Positions 1 through 11,452 of a stretch of DNA of 64,000 nt are shown in pieces. Under the pieces are notes generated by a model. That model was not told the DNA's origin. It made no database searches and was given only the letters and a program-made list of their open reading frames with translations. Position 1 is the stretch's first letter. Each line of letters opens with the position of its first letter. A program made the position numbers and the translations under genes. Origin of the DNA: Otatea glauca (lineage: Eukaryota > Streptophyta > Magnoliopsida > Poales > Poaceae); assembly GCA_036346275.1 (NCBI GenBank), contig CM070725.1, positions 44,826,104-44,890,103 on the forward strand, written 5' to 3'.

Positions 1-181
1 TTCTCTGCACCGGCTTTTCTCCCATACACATAGCCCTCTCTTCTCTGGAAATCGCTCTCGGAACCCTCAATCGACGGTATCTACTCCCAAGTTGCGGCGT
101 GGAGGAAGCTATGGTAATTAAGTCGCCAACTGATCGTCTTCTCTGATCTTCCGCCGCGGAGTCGGAATCCATGTACATTTC

Positions 182-1635
182 ATGAATCGCTTGTGGGATG
201 CCGTTCATGTGGTGCAGGTTGGTCAAGCGATTCAATGGAAGGATGGCGCCACGGAGCCGCGGTGGCTGAGGCCTCTGTTGACGGCGAGGTACTTCGCGCA
301 GTGCACGGAGCACGGGGACTCCACCAGGAGCGAATGCAACATGTACTGCTTGGACTGCGCAGGGAGCAGCGCTCTCTGCTCCTACTGCCTCCCGCTCCAC
401 AAGGGCCACCATGTCGTCCAGGTACTCACTGCCCACCAGAGCTGTCCAATCTCTGCATTTCGTCGCTCTAATTCGCGGCGTGCGTCCAGATTCGGAGGTC
501 GTCGTACCACAACGTGGTGAGGGTGTCCGAGGTGTGCAGGCTCATCGACGTCTCGTGCGTCCAGATGTACGTGATCAACAGCGCCAAGATCGTGTTCCTC
601 AACGAGAGGCCGCAGCCGCGGCCGCCGGGGAACAAGGCGGCCGCCGTCTGCTGCGAGGTGTGCGGCCGCGGCCTGCTCGATCCCTTCCGCTTCTGCTCCC
701 TGGGGTGCAAGGTATTCAATGATTGTGAACGAGACACGTCCTACCGTTACGTAGCCGGCAGCTCTTGCGTTTCGCCCTTGCATTCCGGAGGATATTGCCA
801 ATGCCAGCTCTTCCATTTTGGTATTTTAATTAGCCTACGGGCCCTGACCCTGATGATTCGTTGGTCCGTTCGCTTGGTTAATTCTAGCGATTCTTTAGTT
901 GCAAACAACTTTCCCCGACATCGCTAGCTTTTTTTCCTTTCACATTTGCATGATTGCATGGGAAGAAACACATGTACTCCTTCCCGTTGCGAATAGCTGT
1001 TGTTTTGAATATAACACTAGTCAAACTTTTAAAACTTTAATTTTTAATATCTTTTTAAATATTTAAATTAAATGTATGAAATATATATATATATATATAT
1101 ATTTGTTTTGAAAAGTACTTTCAAAATATTATAATTTTATTGAGTTTTATAAATATATTATAATAGAAATGAGTAGTATCGAATACATCGATATCCAAAA
1201 CGATAACTATTTGTGACAGGAGCAATAAACAAACTGGGGCGTGAAGGCAAAGTATCATACTCGAATGTAGTTCTGTACTAGAAATGCCAAGCAACTATAC
1301 AATTGACCGAGAATAATGTGCATGTTTGTTCCCTTTTCTGTCGTTGCGTTTAGCTTGCAGGCTTGAAGAGGGACCCCGAGCTCACGTTCGCGCTCCACCC
1401 TAAGCTGGACATGGAATCGCGTCGAGGCTCCGAGACGACGTCCGACGAGTCGTCGGCAGCCAGCAAGGTTCGGAGGACGTCGGCGGTGAGCGGATGGGCG
1501 AGAGAGGGCGCGGCGACAGCAAGGACGACAGAGGATGACAAAGCCTGCAGCATTTCTCCGGTTACGCCTCCCATCTCCGGTGCGCGTCGGGCGTCCAGGC
1601 GCAAGAGTGCGCCACGCCGAGCTCCACCGTACTAG
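182..1635 (+). CDS. PLATZ family zinc-binding transcription factor, three exons
   Basis: Exons 182-421, 490-711 and 1354-1635 join in phase to about 247 residues. Introns are GT-AG; the second acceptor is TAG at 1351-1353, because using the downstream CAG would give an immediate stop. Diagnostic PLATZ segments are visible: PRWLRPLL near residue 27, a Cys/His-rich block containing SECNMYCLDC and CSYCLPLHKGHH, then RRSSYHNVVRVSEV, INSAKIVFLNERPQPRP and FRFCSLGCK. PLATZ proteins are plant-specific zinc-dependent A/T-rich DNA-binding repressors acting in the nucleus. The Ser/Arg-rich C-terminal tail is typical. The start is uncertain: ATG at 182 opens the frame, but a tiny first exon ending after the ATG at 110-112, spliced to 218, would also be in frame. 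Intron 2 contains a Stowaway-like MITE. Family assignment is firm; the target genes are unknown. Confidence 0.9.
977..1225. mobile_element. Stowaway-like MITE in PLATZ intron 2
   Basis: The 249-bp AT-rich element is bordered by TA on both sides (975-976 and 1226-1227). Its ends are CTCCTTCCCGTTGC and the complement of CAGGAGCAA, which is the CTCC-type terminus of Stowaway (Tc1/mariner-derived) MITEs. It contains an (AT)n run near 1081-1102. A related copy lies at 1759-2008. Confidence 0.7.
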
Positions 1636-1758
1636 TCTAGTTACCAATGAACTCCTGCCATCGTTCTACATTTGTACCGCTCCTGCAACAGAATGGAGGG
1701 AGGAGAAGAGAACACTCCATTGCATAAGCCTTTAGGCATTACAACAGTCACATGTACA

Positions 1759-2008
1759 TGTTATAAATAGTTGTCGTTTTGGATATAATTGTAGTCAAAA
1801 TTTTGAAACTTTGACTATCAATATCTTTTTAAATATTTAATTAGATACATGAAATCATATGTATAGATTTACCTCAAAATGTATTTTTATAATATTACAA
1901 TGTTATTGGATTTTATAAATATATTATAACAAAAATTAGTGGTTAAAGCTGTATTTTAAAGACCACATCGATATCTAAAACGATAACTATTTGTGATCGG
2001 AGCAAAGA
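1759..2008. mobile_element. Second, diverged copy of the Stowaway-like MITE
   Basis: It is colinear with the element at 977-1225, sharing AATATCTTTTTAAATATTTAA, TTTTATAAATATATTATAA and CGATAACTATTTGTGA. The left terminus is eroded and the right terminus reads GATCGGAGCAAAG. It lies just downstream of the PLATZ stop codon, so it may overlap the 3' UTR. Confidence 0.6.
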
Positions 2009-2656
2009 CTTGACCGTCGAACAACACCAGGATCATGATTTACCTTAATTAACCGTACAGTATAGCAGTAATTCAGTAGAGTGTTTACCAGCCAGTCAAC
2101 TCTGTTCTTTAACCCACGGTGGCCTATGTGCCGCGCGCGGAAGATCAGGCGCAGGCGGCACCCGCGGGGGCACACCGGCGTAGACGCGTAGTGCGTACGC
2201 GTACGCGCACGCGCTTCCCACGTACGCAAGAGGGGATGGGCGTGCACCGTGCCGAATGAGGTGGGATTCGAAAGCTGAGCTGAGACAGATCTGAGTTCAC
2301 GAGCATCAACTCATAATTTATTATTGATAAATATTACTAAATGTAAATTTTTACTAAATTTACTTAAACTTGAACCTAATTCAAACTTGACCTCAACTCA
2401 GACTTGCTTGAGTTTCTACCAAGTTCGAATATAGAAGACTAGACTCGCTGCCGCGTGCCTGCGTGGGGCGGTGGGGCCGAATACGGCAGACGTGACTGGG
2501 CTCCTGGGCCGGTGCGGCTTGGCGGGTGGGCACCTCTTGGGCTAAAGCGACCACCGCTATGAATTTTTGCCTCGACGGGGTGTTCTGCAGACTACAGACT
2601 GTTAGGGTCATTGGCCCGTTGCTCACAATGAAGCCAGCCCACGTTGGATTCGCCCC
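2009..2656. other. Intergenic, no gene recognised; GC-rich alternating tract
   Basis: Short open frames here look non-coding. Between about 2130 and 2230 the DNA is CpG-rich and includes an alternating purine-pyrimidine run (GCGTACGCGTACGCGCACGC). The rest is AT-rich or mixed. Confidence 0.4.
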
Positions 2657-2659
2657 TTA

Positions 2660-4310
2660 AAGGGAAGAAAAGCACAAGGGATATTTTTTTAGAATAATAA
2701 AAGGGTAATGGACCTTCCCGATTTCTATTATTAGAAATCACAAAAGTCCATTACAGAAAAATAAAAACGAAAAAATAAAGTAGAAACATAGCTCTCTGCT
2801 GCACCCTATCTTATAAAGTCAGTCAGCTAGAGCAAGGTTCATTCCCAAACAAATGCGCAGTCCAAAAATAGAAGGTAAATGAACTAAACCTATTACAATA
2901 TCATTCATAAACACAAATAGGGATCGTTTTATCCTATTTCTTCTGGACCAACACAAAAACTCTTCCTTTTTCTCTCCATCTTTTTCTATTTTAGTTAGCA
3001 ATCCTACCAACTGTTGGTCTCCATCCCCAGTGCGGCTTGAGCACCTCAATAACCACTTGTTCCAGCAATTTGTCTCCCCAAAGCATGACTTCTCTGTCTT
3101 CCTTCTTTATCTGTAAAATATTCCAAATGTTGAGCCACTGTGTTATGTCAAATATTAGTTTTGTGGGATCAGCCGGCATGACATTTCTAAAACACGCTGT
3201 GTTCGCGCTTTCCAAATAGTCCACAGTAATGATGAAATTCTCACCAACAATAACTTCTTGGATTCATGCTTGAATTGAAACAACTAATTTTCAAATAGGT
3301 GTGCAACATTAGCACTGAACATCCCAAGCCAAAAGCACATCTTACCATATTCCAAATGAATCTTGCCAATGGACATAAGATAAACAAATGGTCAGTTGTC
3401 TCATTTGCACCACAAACTGACATTTCTTATCCCTTTCTAACCCCTTCGTAAGAGTCTATCTTTGGTTAAAATGCTTTTCCTCAGCATTAACCAAATGAAA
3501 GCTCTAACTTTGAGAGGAATCTTAATCTTCCAAAGGAATTTACGAGGAAAAATTACATTCTTGGTTTTCGTAAACAAGTAAAAAGATTTCGCAGAAAACA
3601 AACTATTAGAGGCCAGATTTCAAACAATCTTATCATCTTCCTCACTTAGTGTCATCTCTTGACATTCTGCCTTCAGTTTTTTCTATGAGCCCAAAGTATT
3701 ACCCCAGAGAGTTCTTCTGAAGGTGATAGTCTCCCAACCTTTAGAGAAAACATCGGCCACAATGATGTTCTTACTAAAAGTCAAATTATATAACCTAGGG
3801 TGTTTGTGAGAGAAAGACTGGTTGCCCAACCAAATATCTTCCCAAAATCTTGTATTGGATCCATCTCCCAAGATGACTTTGCAACATTTTAGGAATTGAT
3901 CCTTAGCTAACATCAGACCGGCCCAAAATTGAGAGTCACCAGATTTAATAGTCACTTGAGACAAAGTTTTAGAACTTAAGTATTTGTTTCTGAGGAGTTC
4001 CTGCCATATCCCATCTTCATTTATTAGTTTCCATAGTTATTTTCCAAGCAAAGCAGTATTCATAATATCCAAGTCTAGCACACCCAGACCCCTTTGGCCT
4101 TTTGGCATACAAACTGATGGCCAATTGACCATATGGTATTTCTTGATACCTTGGTCGGTCTGCTATAACAGCCTGGCTCTAAAATAATCTATCTTTTTCC
4201 TTACCCTTTGGTAATTTGTAAAAGGAAAACATATAAAGAGGGACATTTCTCAAATAAGAATTAACAAGGATCAATCTACTTTAAAGGGAAGAAAAAGCTT
4301 AAAAGGATAT
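2660..4310 (-). mobile_element. 5'-truncated LINE (L1-like) remnant with target-site duplication
   Basis: On the minus strand the fragments at about 3964-3683, 3423-3241 and 3224-2991 read as the C-terminal part of a plant LINE ORF2 downstream of the reverse transcriptase: DGSNTRFWEDIWLG, and the zinc-knuckle-like zf-RVT stretch CGANETTDHLFILCP. Stops and frameshifts separate them. The insert is flanked by near-identical copies of TTAAAGGGAAGAAAA (about 2657-2683 and 4280-4310). A T7 run at 2684-2690 corresponds to the poly(A) tail on the minus strand. The endonuclease and RT core are absent, as expected from 5' truncation. Confidence 0.8.
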
Positions 4311-4492
4311 GTTTGAAACTTATACTTCACATAAATTTTTACATAAAATATTTTAATCCATGCAGGACATTAAAACCATGTTGCCCTTACACATTATTCC
4401 GGCGCGCGATACAAGATAACATACAACCTGGTTGCACAAGCAAGCATACGTAGCTGGCCGGACACAACATTAATAAACATGACAATCACACG

Positions 4493-5467
4493 TCAAAAGG
4501 TGAGGCCACATCCTTTCAGCTTCTCCTCAACAATGCAATCCAGCTTTTTTGCCATCTTTTCAGTCAAGAGGCTCGCCCAGTCCCCAACCTTTCCGGCCCT
4601 GAAGTACGAGGAGTTCTCCGTCGGCAGCCCACCAACCCGATCAGACACTCCCGTGGAGTTCACCGGTAGGCTCTTCAGCTTCTCGAAGCTACACAGCCGC
4701 ACTACCTCCTCGACGACTCCGCCGGTCTCCTCCTCATCGGTGAACGGAACACGGAAGAACTCGGCGAGCATCTTGACATGCTTGCTAGGGTTTGCCATCA
4801 TCTCACCGTACTTCAAGAAAAGAACCCTATCGGGATCTGCCATGTTTTCCTTCCAGTACCCAAGATTGTGTTCCCAGAAAGGCCCGCAAAGCGAAACCCC
4901 CTCGCAGAACAACTCAAAGGTTTTGTCCAACTCCATGCAGGTATCCTTGCGTAGCTTGTTCGTGTAGTGCCATGTTGACACAAACACATCCTTGGGCTCT
5001 CGGCATAGGTACACGACTCGGCAACCGAGGGTGGACACGCGCGGGGGCAGTAGCGCGAGCGGCATGTGGGTGGAGAGGAGCCTTGGGGAAGTGAGCGTCT
5101 CGAGATCGGTGAGAGGGTAGAGCTCACGGTGAGGCAGCTCGAGGAACGGCACGAGGCCCTGAGGGTGGTTGGTGAGCAGCGGGTGGCCGTCGCTGGTGGC
5201 AGCGTGGCGGGAGCGGTTGGTGATGGTGAAGGCGAGGGCCTTTAGCCAGGTGGTGCCGTACTTGGGGAAGGTGGCGAGGATGATGTCGGGGCGCGGCTCG
5301 AACTGGTCTTGCACGAGCATGACGTTCTTCACGCCTTGGGGTGTCAGCCAACAGCTTTGGTAGAGGACGAACGGTTTCCACCATCCTTGCCTTGTTGGAA
5401 GCGTGGATACAAGGTCCTCTACTTCCGTTGCGCCATTATTGTTGCTCTCACATTGAGCTTGAGCCAT
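4493..5467 (-). CDS. Cytosolic (flavonol-type) sulfotransferase, intronless
   Basis: A single 324-residue open frame has the length and layout of plant soluble sulfotransferases, which move a sulfonate from PAPS to hydroxyls of flavonoids, brassinosteroids, hydroxyjasmonate or similar acceptors. Visible motifs are the PAPS 5'-phosphosulfate loop FPKYGTTWLKA (about 67-77), the catalytic His in STHMP (about 134), the 3'-phosphate site CREPKDVFVS (about 155-164), and the C-terminal loop FRAGKVGDW (about 290). The usual Lys of the family's FRKGxxGDW is Ala here, though a Lys lies two residues on. There is no signal peptide, so it should be cytosolic. The substrate cannot be predicted. A MITE lies about 100 bp upstream of the ATG, inside the probable promoter. 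Confidence 0.93.
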   Translation of the reverse strand: MAQAQCESNNNGATEVEDLVSTLPTRQGWWKPFVLYQSCWLTPQGVKNVMLVQDQFEPRPDIILATFPKYGTTWLKALAFTITNRSRHAATSDGHPLLTNHPQGLVPFLELPHRELYPLTDLETLTSPRLLSTHMPLALLPPRVSTLGCRVVYLCREPKDVFVSTWHYTNKLRKDTCMELDKTFELFCEGVSLCGPFWEHNLGYWKENMADPDRVLFLKYGEMMANPSKHVKMLAEFFRVPFTDEEETGGVVEEVVRLCSFEKLKSLPVNSTGVSDRVGGLPTENSSYFRAGKVGDWASLLTEKMAKKLDCIVEEKLKGCGLTF

Positions 5468-5567
5468 GGCGATCGAATTGGCGAGGCAGCGGAGCTAGCT
5501 CTTAGTGGGTCGTTGATTGGGTATGGGCCATATAACGTATGGGTAGGTCGAGGGTGAGCATTAATCT

Positions 5568-5935
5568 ATACCCCTTTATAATACACCAAGCATTCTTTTC
5601 TATGTCCACCTCAAATAATGCACCCCACTAGAGATAACTCAACCTTCATGCACCCAGCGAAATGTCCCCAGAAACTTGCCTCCATCAAAATTAACCTCTC
5701 AGATCTTTCCTCAGCTTTACTCACCCACATCCGATGGTCATTGTTTAATGTGTCTAACTCATCCCTGTGGCCCACAACAGATCTCCCCCTACCTCCAGCA
5801 TCATCTCAAGGAAAAGAAAACAAGTATCCTGGAATTAAGAAAAAGGAAACAAACGTTCTAGAAAAAGAAAAAATCATATAATACGTCTTTGGGAAAAGGA
5901 AACTGGAAGATAGGGCACTATACTAGTAATACACA
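5568..5935 (+). repeat. Dispersed MITE-like repeat, copy A
   Basis: About 370 bp here matches the reverse complement of 38228-38608 along its whole length. Shared stretches cover TATACCCCTTTATAATACACC, CATTGTTTAATGTGTCTAAC, GGAAACAAACGTT and the end near GGGCACTATACTAG. It carries no real coding sequence. It sits directly upstream of the sulfotransferase gene. Confidence 0.8.
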
Positions 5936-7176
5936 AGGCAACTAATCTTATCTCTTAAAAAATAGTTTCTACCATTAGTGTTTCGATTAATGAATTGCGC
6001 ACATGCATCGCGAGCATTAGTATTGAAATGCAAAAGTCCAGCATGTGATTTGCCAACGCCACGAAATCGGTGATCATTAAATCTGCCACCGCCGCCCGAA
6101 TGGCTGGAGTAGTAGGGAGGCGATGGGTACGAATCTGCGTGAAGGGACCCGACCAGGTTGGTGTGCGCCACGGGAGAGGCCGCGTAGGGCGGTTATAATT
6201 GGGCCTTGTCAGAGAACGTGAGTACGATTTAGCAGAGCGGATGGGCCGATGAGATCGAGCCCAACGAGAATAACAATCGAGCAACTCTCTGGGCCTGGGC
6301 AGCTTGACCGAACGGCCCGGCCCGTGCCGCCTGGTGGGTCGGGCTTACGCTACGAAGAGACAACTTTCGCGGTGTGCGCACTGAGCCACGGCCTGCCCGG
6401 CGCCGGGCGAGAGCACGTCGTTTCTCAGACCGTCAGACGCACGAGGCACGGAAGTTTCGGAGAGGTTGCTGCGGCACGGCCGCAGCGGCCGAGCTTGGAA
6501 ATTTTTAATAAATATGCACACTTTACATATACAATCTTATAGTTCTGTATAATAATTTTATAACATTATAAATCTAATAAATATATTCAAAAGTTGTTAA
6601 AAATACAATCCAAACCGTTCTATGATCTTAAAAATTTCAAACTATCAAAATCAAATCAAATCGATAAATTTGACCCAGCCGCGCCTAGAATTTCCCTTGT
6701 CCGGTGGTCTTTCATGCGATGCAACCACCGGCTGGGGCTAATGAATACGCGCATGACATCCTCCCATCTCTTGCGTTGGGCCTCGTTGTTTGCCTTTTCG
6801 ACCGCACGCACACGAAGCCAGCCGCAGACGGACTGCTGGTCGCGCGCACGGGACCCTACTTCCTCTCTCGCATGGCTCATGATGAACCACACGTGTACAC
6901 TGATTTAAGTCCTGGCTTTTGCCTTTAGCTCGAACTCCATCCCCTCCATATTCCATAACGCAAAATGCGACGAACATAATCATGCGCGAGCGTCCAATGC
7001 TGCACAATTAGGCGATTCTCTTACTGCAAACTCGATGGACACAAATGATTTCTTTTCACCGCCACGCATGCACGCACACATGCGTGCATAAACTTAGTGT
7101 TAGATTTGACCAAAGGGCTCGAGAAATGCAGGCATGGTTGAGTACTTAACACGACAAGTGTACGTTGCTTGAATAC
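5936..7176. other. Intergenic, no gene recognised
   Basis: Mixed-composition DNA. Open frames here have no recognisable motif and compete on both strands. An AT-rich stretch runs from 6490 to 6670. Confidence 0.4.
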
Positions 7177-7413
7177 GATTTTTTTATCATTTTTGTGAGG
7201 TACCAAAATTACACTGAAATAATATCAAGAGATACCAAAAGTTAATATCTCTATCCTTCAAATTTTTAGAATTTTTGACTATCCTTAAGAGGTACCATGA
7301 GGTACCACTAAGTTACCGTTAAAACCTTGTACCTCTTGGTACATCTACCATTTAAACCTCTTGTATCTCTTGATACTAGTTTAATGTATAATTTGATAAC
7401 TCATAAAAAAATC
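7177..7413. mobile_element. MITE with long imperfect terminal inverted repeats
   Basis: The left arm begins GATTTTTTTATCA and continues to ATATCAAGAGATACC. The complement of the right arm begins GATTTTTTTATGAG and reaches AGTATCAAGAGATAC. Arms are about 55 bp; no coding content. The boundaries are approximate and no target duplication was fixed. Confidence 0.6.
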
Positions 7414-8982
7414 TTTTTAGTTCAATCTAAATTTTAGTTGGTATGTTTGAATTATTCATATGGCGCCGGTTTCTTTTTGGTGGCCCTCACATGATGATAG
7501 TCGTTAGTTGACGACTACAGCATGCGTATATCTAGAACGAATCGTTCGTCCGCTCCTAACAACTTTGAGAAAGGCCACTAGACGTCCATTCGGTTCGGTG
7601 CCGGGTGCCTGTCTCGCTATTTAGTGCCCCCGTGACTCTTCCGCGATGATAGCAACACTCCCGTATTTTTGTGCACGAATTGCCGTGTATCTTAGTGCAC
7701 ACACATTAGCTGCAGTGGTTCTTTTCTTCTTCTTCTTCCTCAACTGCAAAATGCATGTACGGTTAATTAATTCTCGAATCATTTTGATGCTGCCTCGTCC
7801 TTCACTCAGTTACTTCATGGGAAGCCGAAGCAAGCTGGGCTCTGTCGTTTTTGCTGTGAAGCTGTAATGTGTCGGCAGGTCCAGCGAAGCCATCGGTTTT
7901 TTTATCCTCTTATATAATTTTTTTTAAATCTAGCTTCCGCACAAATTTTTTTTTTTTTTTTTTTTGTAAAAGCAGTCTCATCCTCGACTGCGGGAGCAAC
8001 AACAGTCGATACATGTCACCTACCACGCTCTTGTATCGTGACAGCACAATCCATCACAAAAATCATTGCGGACATAGAGCTGGCACGCATCAGGAGCTCG
8101 ACAGCGGTGGGAATGCTCAGTAGGCTAGGCAATCATCATAATTAAGTGATTTAATTAAGTAAACCGGTTAATTGAGTGATTACTTAATTAAAGTGGTTAA
8201 TTAAGCTATTCCTTAACTGATTTGTCTGCCCAGGCAGGAATAGGAGCTCGGCACTTGTCCTACAGCGTTACGGGAGAACAATAGACGATAGTGTCACCTG
8301 CCATGTCTTCTTAGTTCGAAGAGAATGTTATTTTTATAAATTTATTCGGAAAGACGCTAGATTAAAAAAAATGTCCTGAAAAAGCCAGGACTTCTGTCTA
8401 GGCGTCCAGCGGCGCGCGGCAGATAAACGCTGGGCAATTTGGCGTGCTCAGAGCTTCAGACTCAGAGTCGCAGGCCCACTTCTCGTGCGTGGCACCGTAA
8501 AATCTTGATTTTTTTTTCCCACCGTCGCCGCCCTGTTCCAAAAGCCACGGCCGGCTCGGCGATTCCCCTTTCTTGGACTCGTCGAAGGTGCTCTCTTACC
8601 GGCTTTTACCTTCCTGCCATCTTGAGAAGAGCTTTCCTCTTTCGCTCGTCGTCTTTCACCTAACCCCGACCCATCCATCGCTCTTTTGGCCCCCATCCCC
8701 GTCACTTCGACTTTGGCTGCTTCTTTATCCGGTGTTCATTTCAGCTGCTCGGCAGTTACTGCAGCCAGCGAGGTTGGGCTATTGTCAGACCATGGATTGG
8801 ACTAGCATGTACACTATAGTATCAAGATATTAATATCCTCCCAAAGTCCCAATAGTCTAGTTATTCTGACCATTATCTAAAAAAAAGGTCTAGCTATTCT
8901 GACTAGTGAGTAGTGATTACCTTTTGTAATTCTTTCGATCAAGAAAATTCCACCATGTGTCATTTTAAGGTTACATATGATG
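7414..8982. other. Intergenic, no supported gene
   Basis: It contains a T-run near 7947-7965 and a cluster of TTAATTAAGTGATT-like repeats at 8135-8215. Short open frames (for example 8439-8833) compete on both strands and show no family motif. Confidence 0.4.
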
Positions 8983-11452
8983 TGTTAGTTTCGTTGGGAA
9001 CTAATCAAGATTGCCAAAACAGTTGATTTGTCATGTCGTACAAGGCAAGTAAAGATCACGATGTAATCGGCAATTGGATTAAATCAGTTAGTTTGTTTCT
9101 TAGGCTTTTCATGTTTAATTGTTGGCTTAGTTAACAAGTTGATTAGGTGGTCTATCCATTATAAAAGGGCATGTATCCTGTGAGTTTGAGAGCAACAAAA
9201 ACATAAAACAATAGAGAGAGAGAGAGAAAAGAAAAGACGTTAAATTGTGGCAACGTCAAAAAAAAATCTCTCTGTGTGCCATTGTGTTGTTCCTCATGTT
9301 CATGTACGTATGTGTTATGATCCAGGGCTAAAACCAACAAATGATATCAGAGCGAGGTTCTAACCTTGGTGCCACGCTTGCCTCGGGAGAGGCCACACTA
9401 CTGAGTCTTGGGACAGGCTATCGTCGCTGAGCAATGCAGTGTTGAGCAAGATCCGATGGTGCATCGAGCACGATTGCGGCGGTACACGTGGCTCTACGAC
9501 AAGGTAACAAGCCATCATCGAGGTATGCATTCTACACAATGTGTGGTGTACGTGTGTGTAATTGGGTCGTTGTGTTAGTGTCATAAATGTGCGTGAGTTC
9601 TTGTGAGTGTGTGTCCAAGTGCTCACGTGTGTAAAGCTCTGATTCAAGTCTCCATGCCATCGAAGTTGCATCACGAGCAGGAAGATTCAGTGAGAAGATG
9701 TGGTGGCAAAAGGGTGGAGGAGACGTGTCTCCACGATACCTGCTATTGACGAGAGTCATTGACAACCAACGTGACAATATAGCATTGGCGGCCATCTGCG
9801 TGTCTCGTTGAGAATATGGCCAAAGCTACATGCCCTTATGTCAGTTATGTCCACGAGATACTATGTGTGATCACGTAAGTTCTTGTGCGAGTTATGTCTA
9901 AAAGATAAATGTGTGCGAATACCTTCAGAGATATCGTGCACATCAGAAGAGATCATGCTGCACATAAGATAAAAAAGAAGCCGCTTTGCATGCAAGAGGA
10001 GTCACAAGAAGATCAAAAGGAAGCCGCTTTGCATGTAAGAGGAGTCTAAGACGTTGAGGAGTTGTGACTGAGATGAAAACAGAAAGAAAAAGGTCAACAA
10101 ATGATCATTTTGTTTCTGTTTCCATATTTTTTTACCAGTAACGAAAACGAAATCAAAAACCCCAGAAACGGATACGAAAATAGATAGTGACCGAAACGGA
10201 TGAGGAACGGAACGGAGCGGATACGGAAATGAAAGTGAAAAATTCTACAAGAACATAGTACATGATCACAATATACGTGACCGCAAAAATAATGTAACTC
10301 ATTCCACCTCCAAGGCGGACATAAGAACAATGTTATATCCACCAGTATCATTGGAAGTTTGTTTCTCAAGTTTGTCAGCTAAAGGCTCGCTATTTGTCCC
10401 CCAGATCAGATCATCATGTCCTCCTCGATATCATTATCATTGACATCCTCTTGCTCCTCCAACTATAAAGGTGTAACGCCCTAAAATTTGCATATTATTG
10501 TTCAATGTTCATTTATGATTTTCTAAGATTTATTCTGGATTTTCTGGAGTTTATAAATGCTGTTTTGTTATTCTTGGATTTATAAAATAAATTTATTCAT
10601 GAAAAGTAAAACAAAAAATATGCTAGAAATAATTTTCCTAGGTTCAAAATGTTCCAAAGTATTTTTAATAATTTTTTTTGGAATCTTTGAACTCTATTTG
10701 ATATTTTCTATAAAGCCATTTTGTATTTTTGAAATTATTTTAATTCGAAAATAAATGTAAATTCTCAATTCTCCTTTTTGGGCATAGGCCAAGTTTTCGA
10801 CGGGATTTCCGGTTTTATTTATATGGAATTTTCGTTTTTGTTGGAAATAGCTCTCCCGTTTTCGTTTCTGACAAAAAAAAAAATTCCATTTCTGTTTTTC
10901 TCCAGAATGGTCAGAAATTTTGTTTCTGTTTTCATCCCTAGTTTTGGTCATTGTCCTAGTTGTGTGCGTGCATGCAGGAGTTCTTCAGGATGTTGATGAG
11001 TTGTGAACACCATCCTGAAGGTTATTGTGTGTGCAGTGCAAGTTGAAGTTGAATCCGATTGCATCACAAGGTTGAGTCCGGGATTTAATTACGGTAATCT
11101 TCATAAGTTGACAAGTCTTGATTAGGGGGGAGATTGTTAAAAAGTAATTAAGATTTGTCAAAAATGTTGACATGCAAGGTAAGTAAAGATCACGATGCAA
11201 TCGACAATCGGATCAAATCAATTAGTTTGTTGTTTAGTTGTTAGCTTGGTTAGGAAGTTGATTAGGTAGTCCGCCCATTATAGAAGGGCATGTATCCCGT
11301 GAGTTTAAGAACAGCAAAAACAGAAACCAAGAGAAAAAGAGAGAAAAAAGAAAAGATGTCAAGTTGTGGCGACATCGAAAAAATATCTCTGCGAGCTATT
11401 ATGTTCTTTCTCGTGTTTGTACGTGTCTATGATCTGGAGCTAAAACCCAACG
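8983..11452 (+). mobile_element. Non-autonomous LTR retrotransposon (LARD-like)
   Basis: Two similar direct repeats are the LTRs: about 8983-9339 and 11135-11452. They share GCAAGTAAAGATCACGATG, the GGGCATGTATCC block, and a GA-rich stretch followed by a GTTGTGGC-type segment. Three bases after the 5' LTR is TGATATCAGAGC (9342-9353), close to the initiator-Met primer-binding site consensus. The purine tract AGGGGGGAGA precedes the 3' LTR. The 1.8-kb interior has no gag or pol frame and includes a Ds-like element and a short tandem repeat near 9975-10050. The LTRs differ by several indels, so the insertion is old. No flanking 5-bp duplication could be assigned. Confidence 0.75.
10069..10940. 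mobile_element. Ds-like (Ac family hAT) element nested in the LTR element
   Basis: The right end reads TTTCTGTTTTCATCCCTA, which resembles the Ac/Ds terminus TTTCATCCCTA. The left end carries GATGAAAACAGAAA in inverse orientation, with its outermost bases changed. The subterminal DNA is dense in ACGGA / AAACGG-type motifs (10170-10225), the kind Ac transposase binds. There is no transposase frame. Flanking octamers GTTGTGAC and GTTTTGGT agree at only 5 of 8 positions, and the left border may be off by one or two bases. Confidence 0.6.

Noticed and set aside
382..816. Long minus-strand open frame under the PLATZ exons
   Set aside because: It is antisense to two exons with clear PLATZ motifs; GC-rich coding DNA commonly opens antisense frames.
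1987..2247. 86-codon minus-strand open frame
   Set aside because: Low-complexity Arg/Thr-rich translation in CpG-rich DNA, with no motif or splice context.
6249..7007. Several open frames of 74-109 codons on both strands
   Set aside because: They overlap in competing frames, contain no family motif, and have no promoter or splice support.
8439..8833. Overlapping open frames of 74-86 codons
   Set aside because: No recognisable domain; composition is explained by CT-rich DNA.
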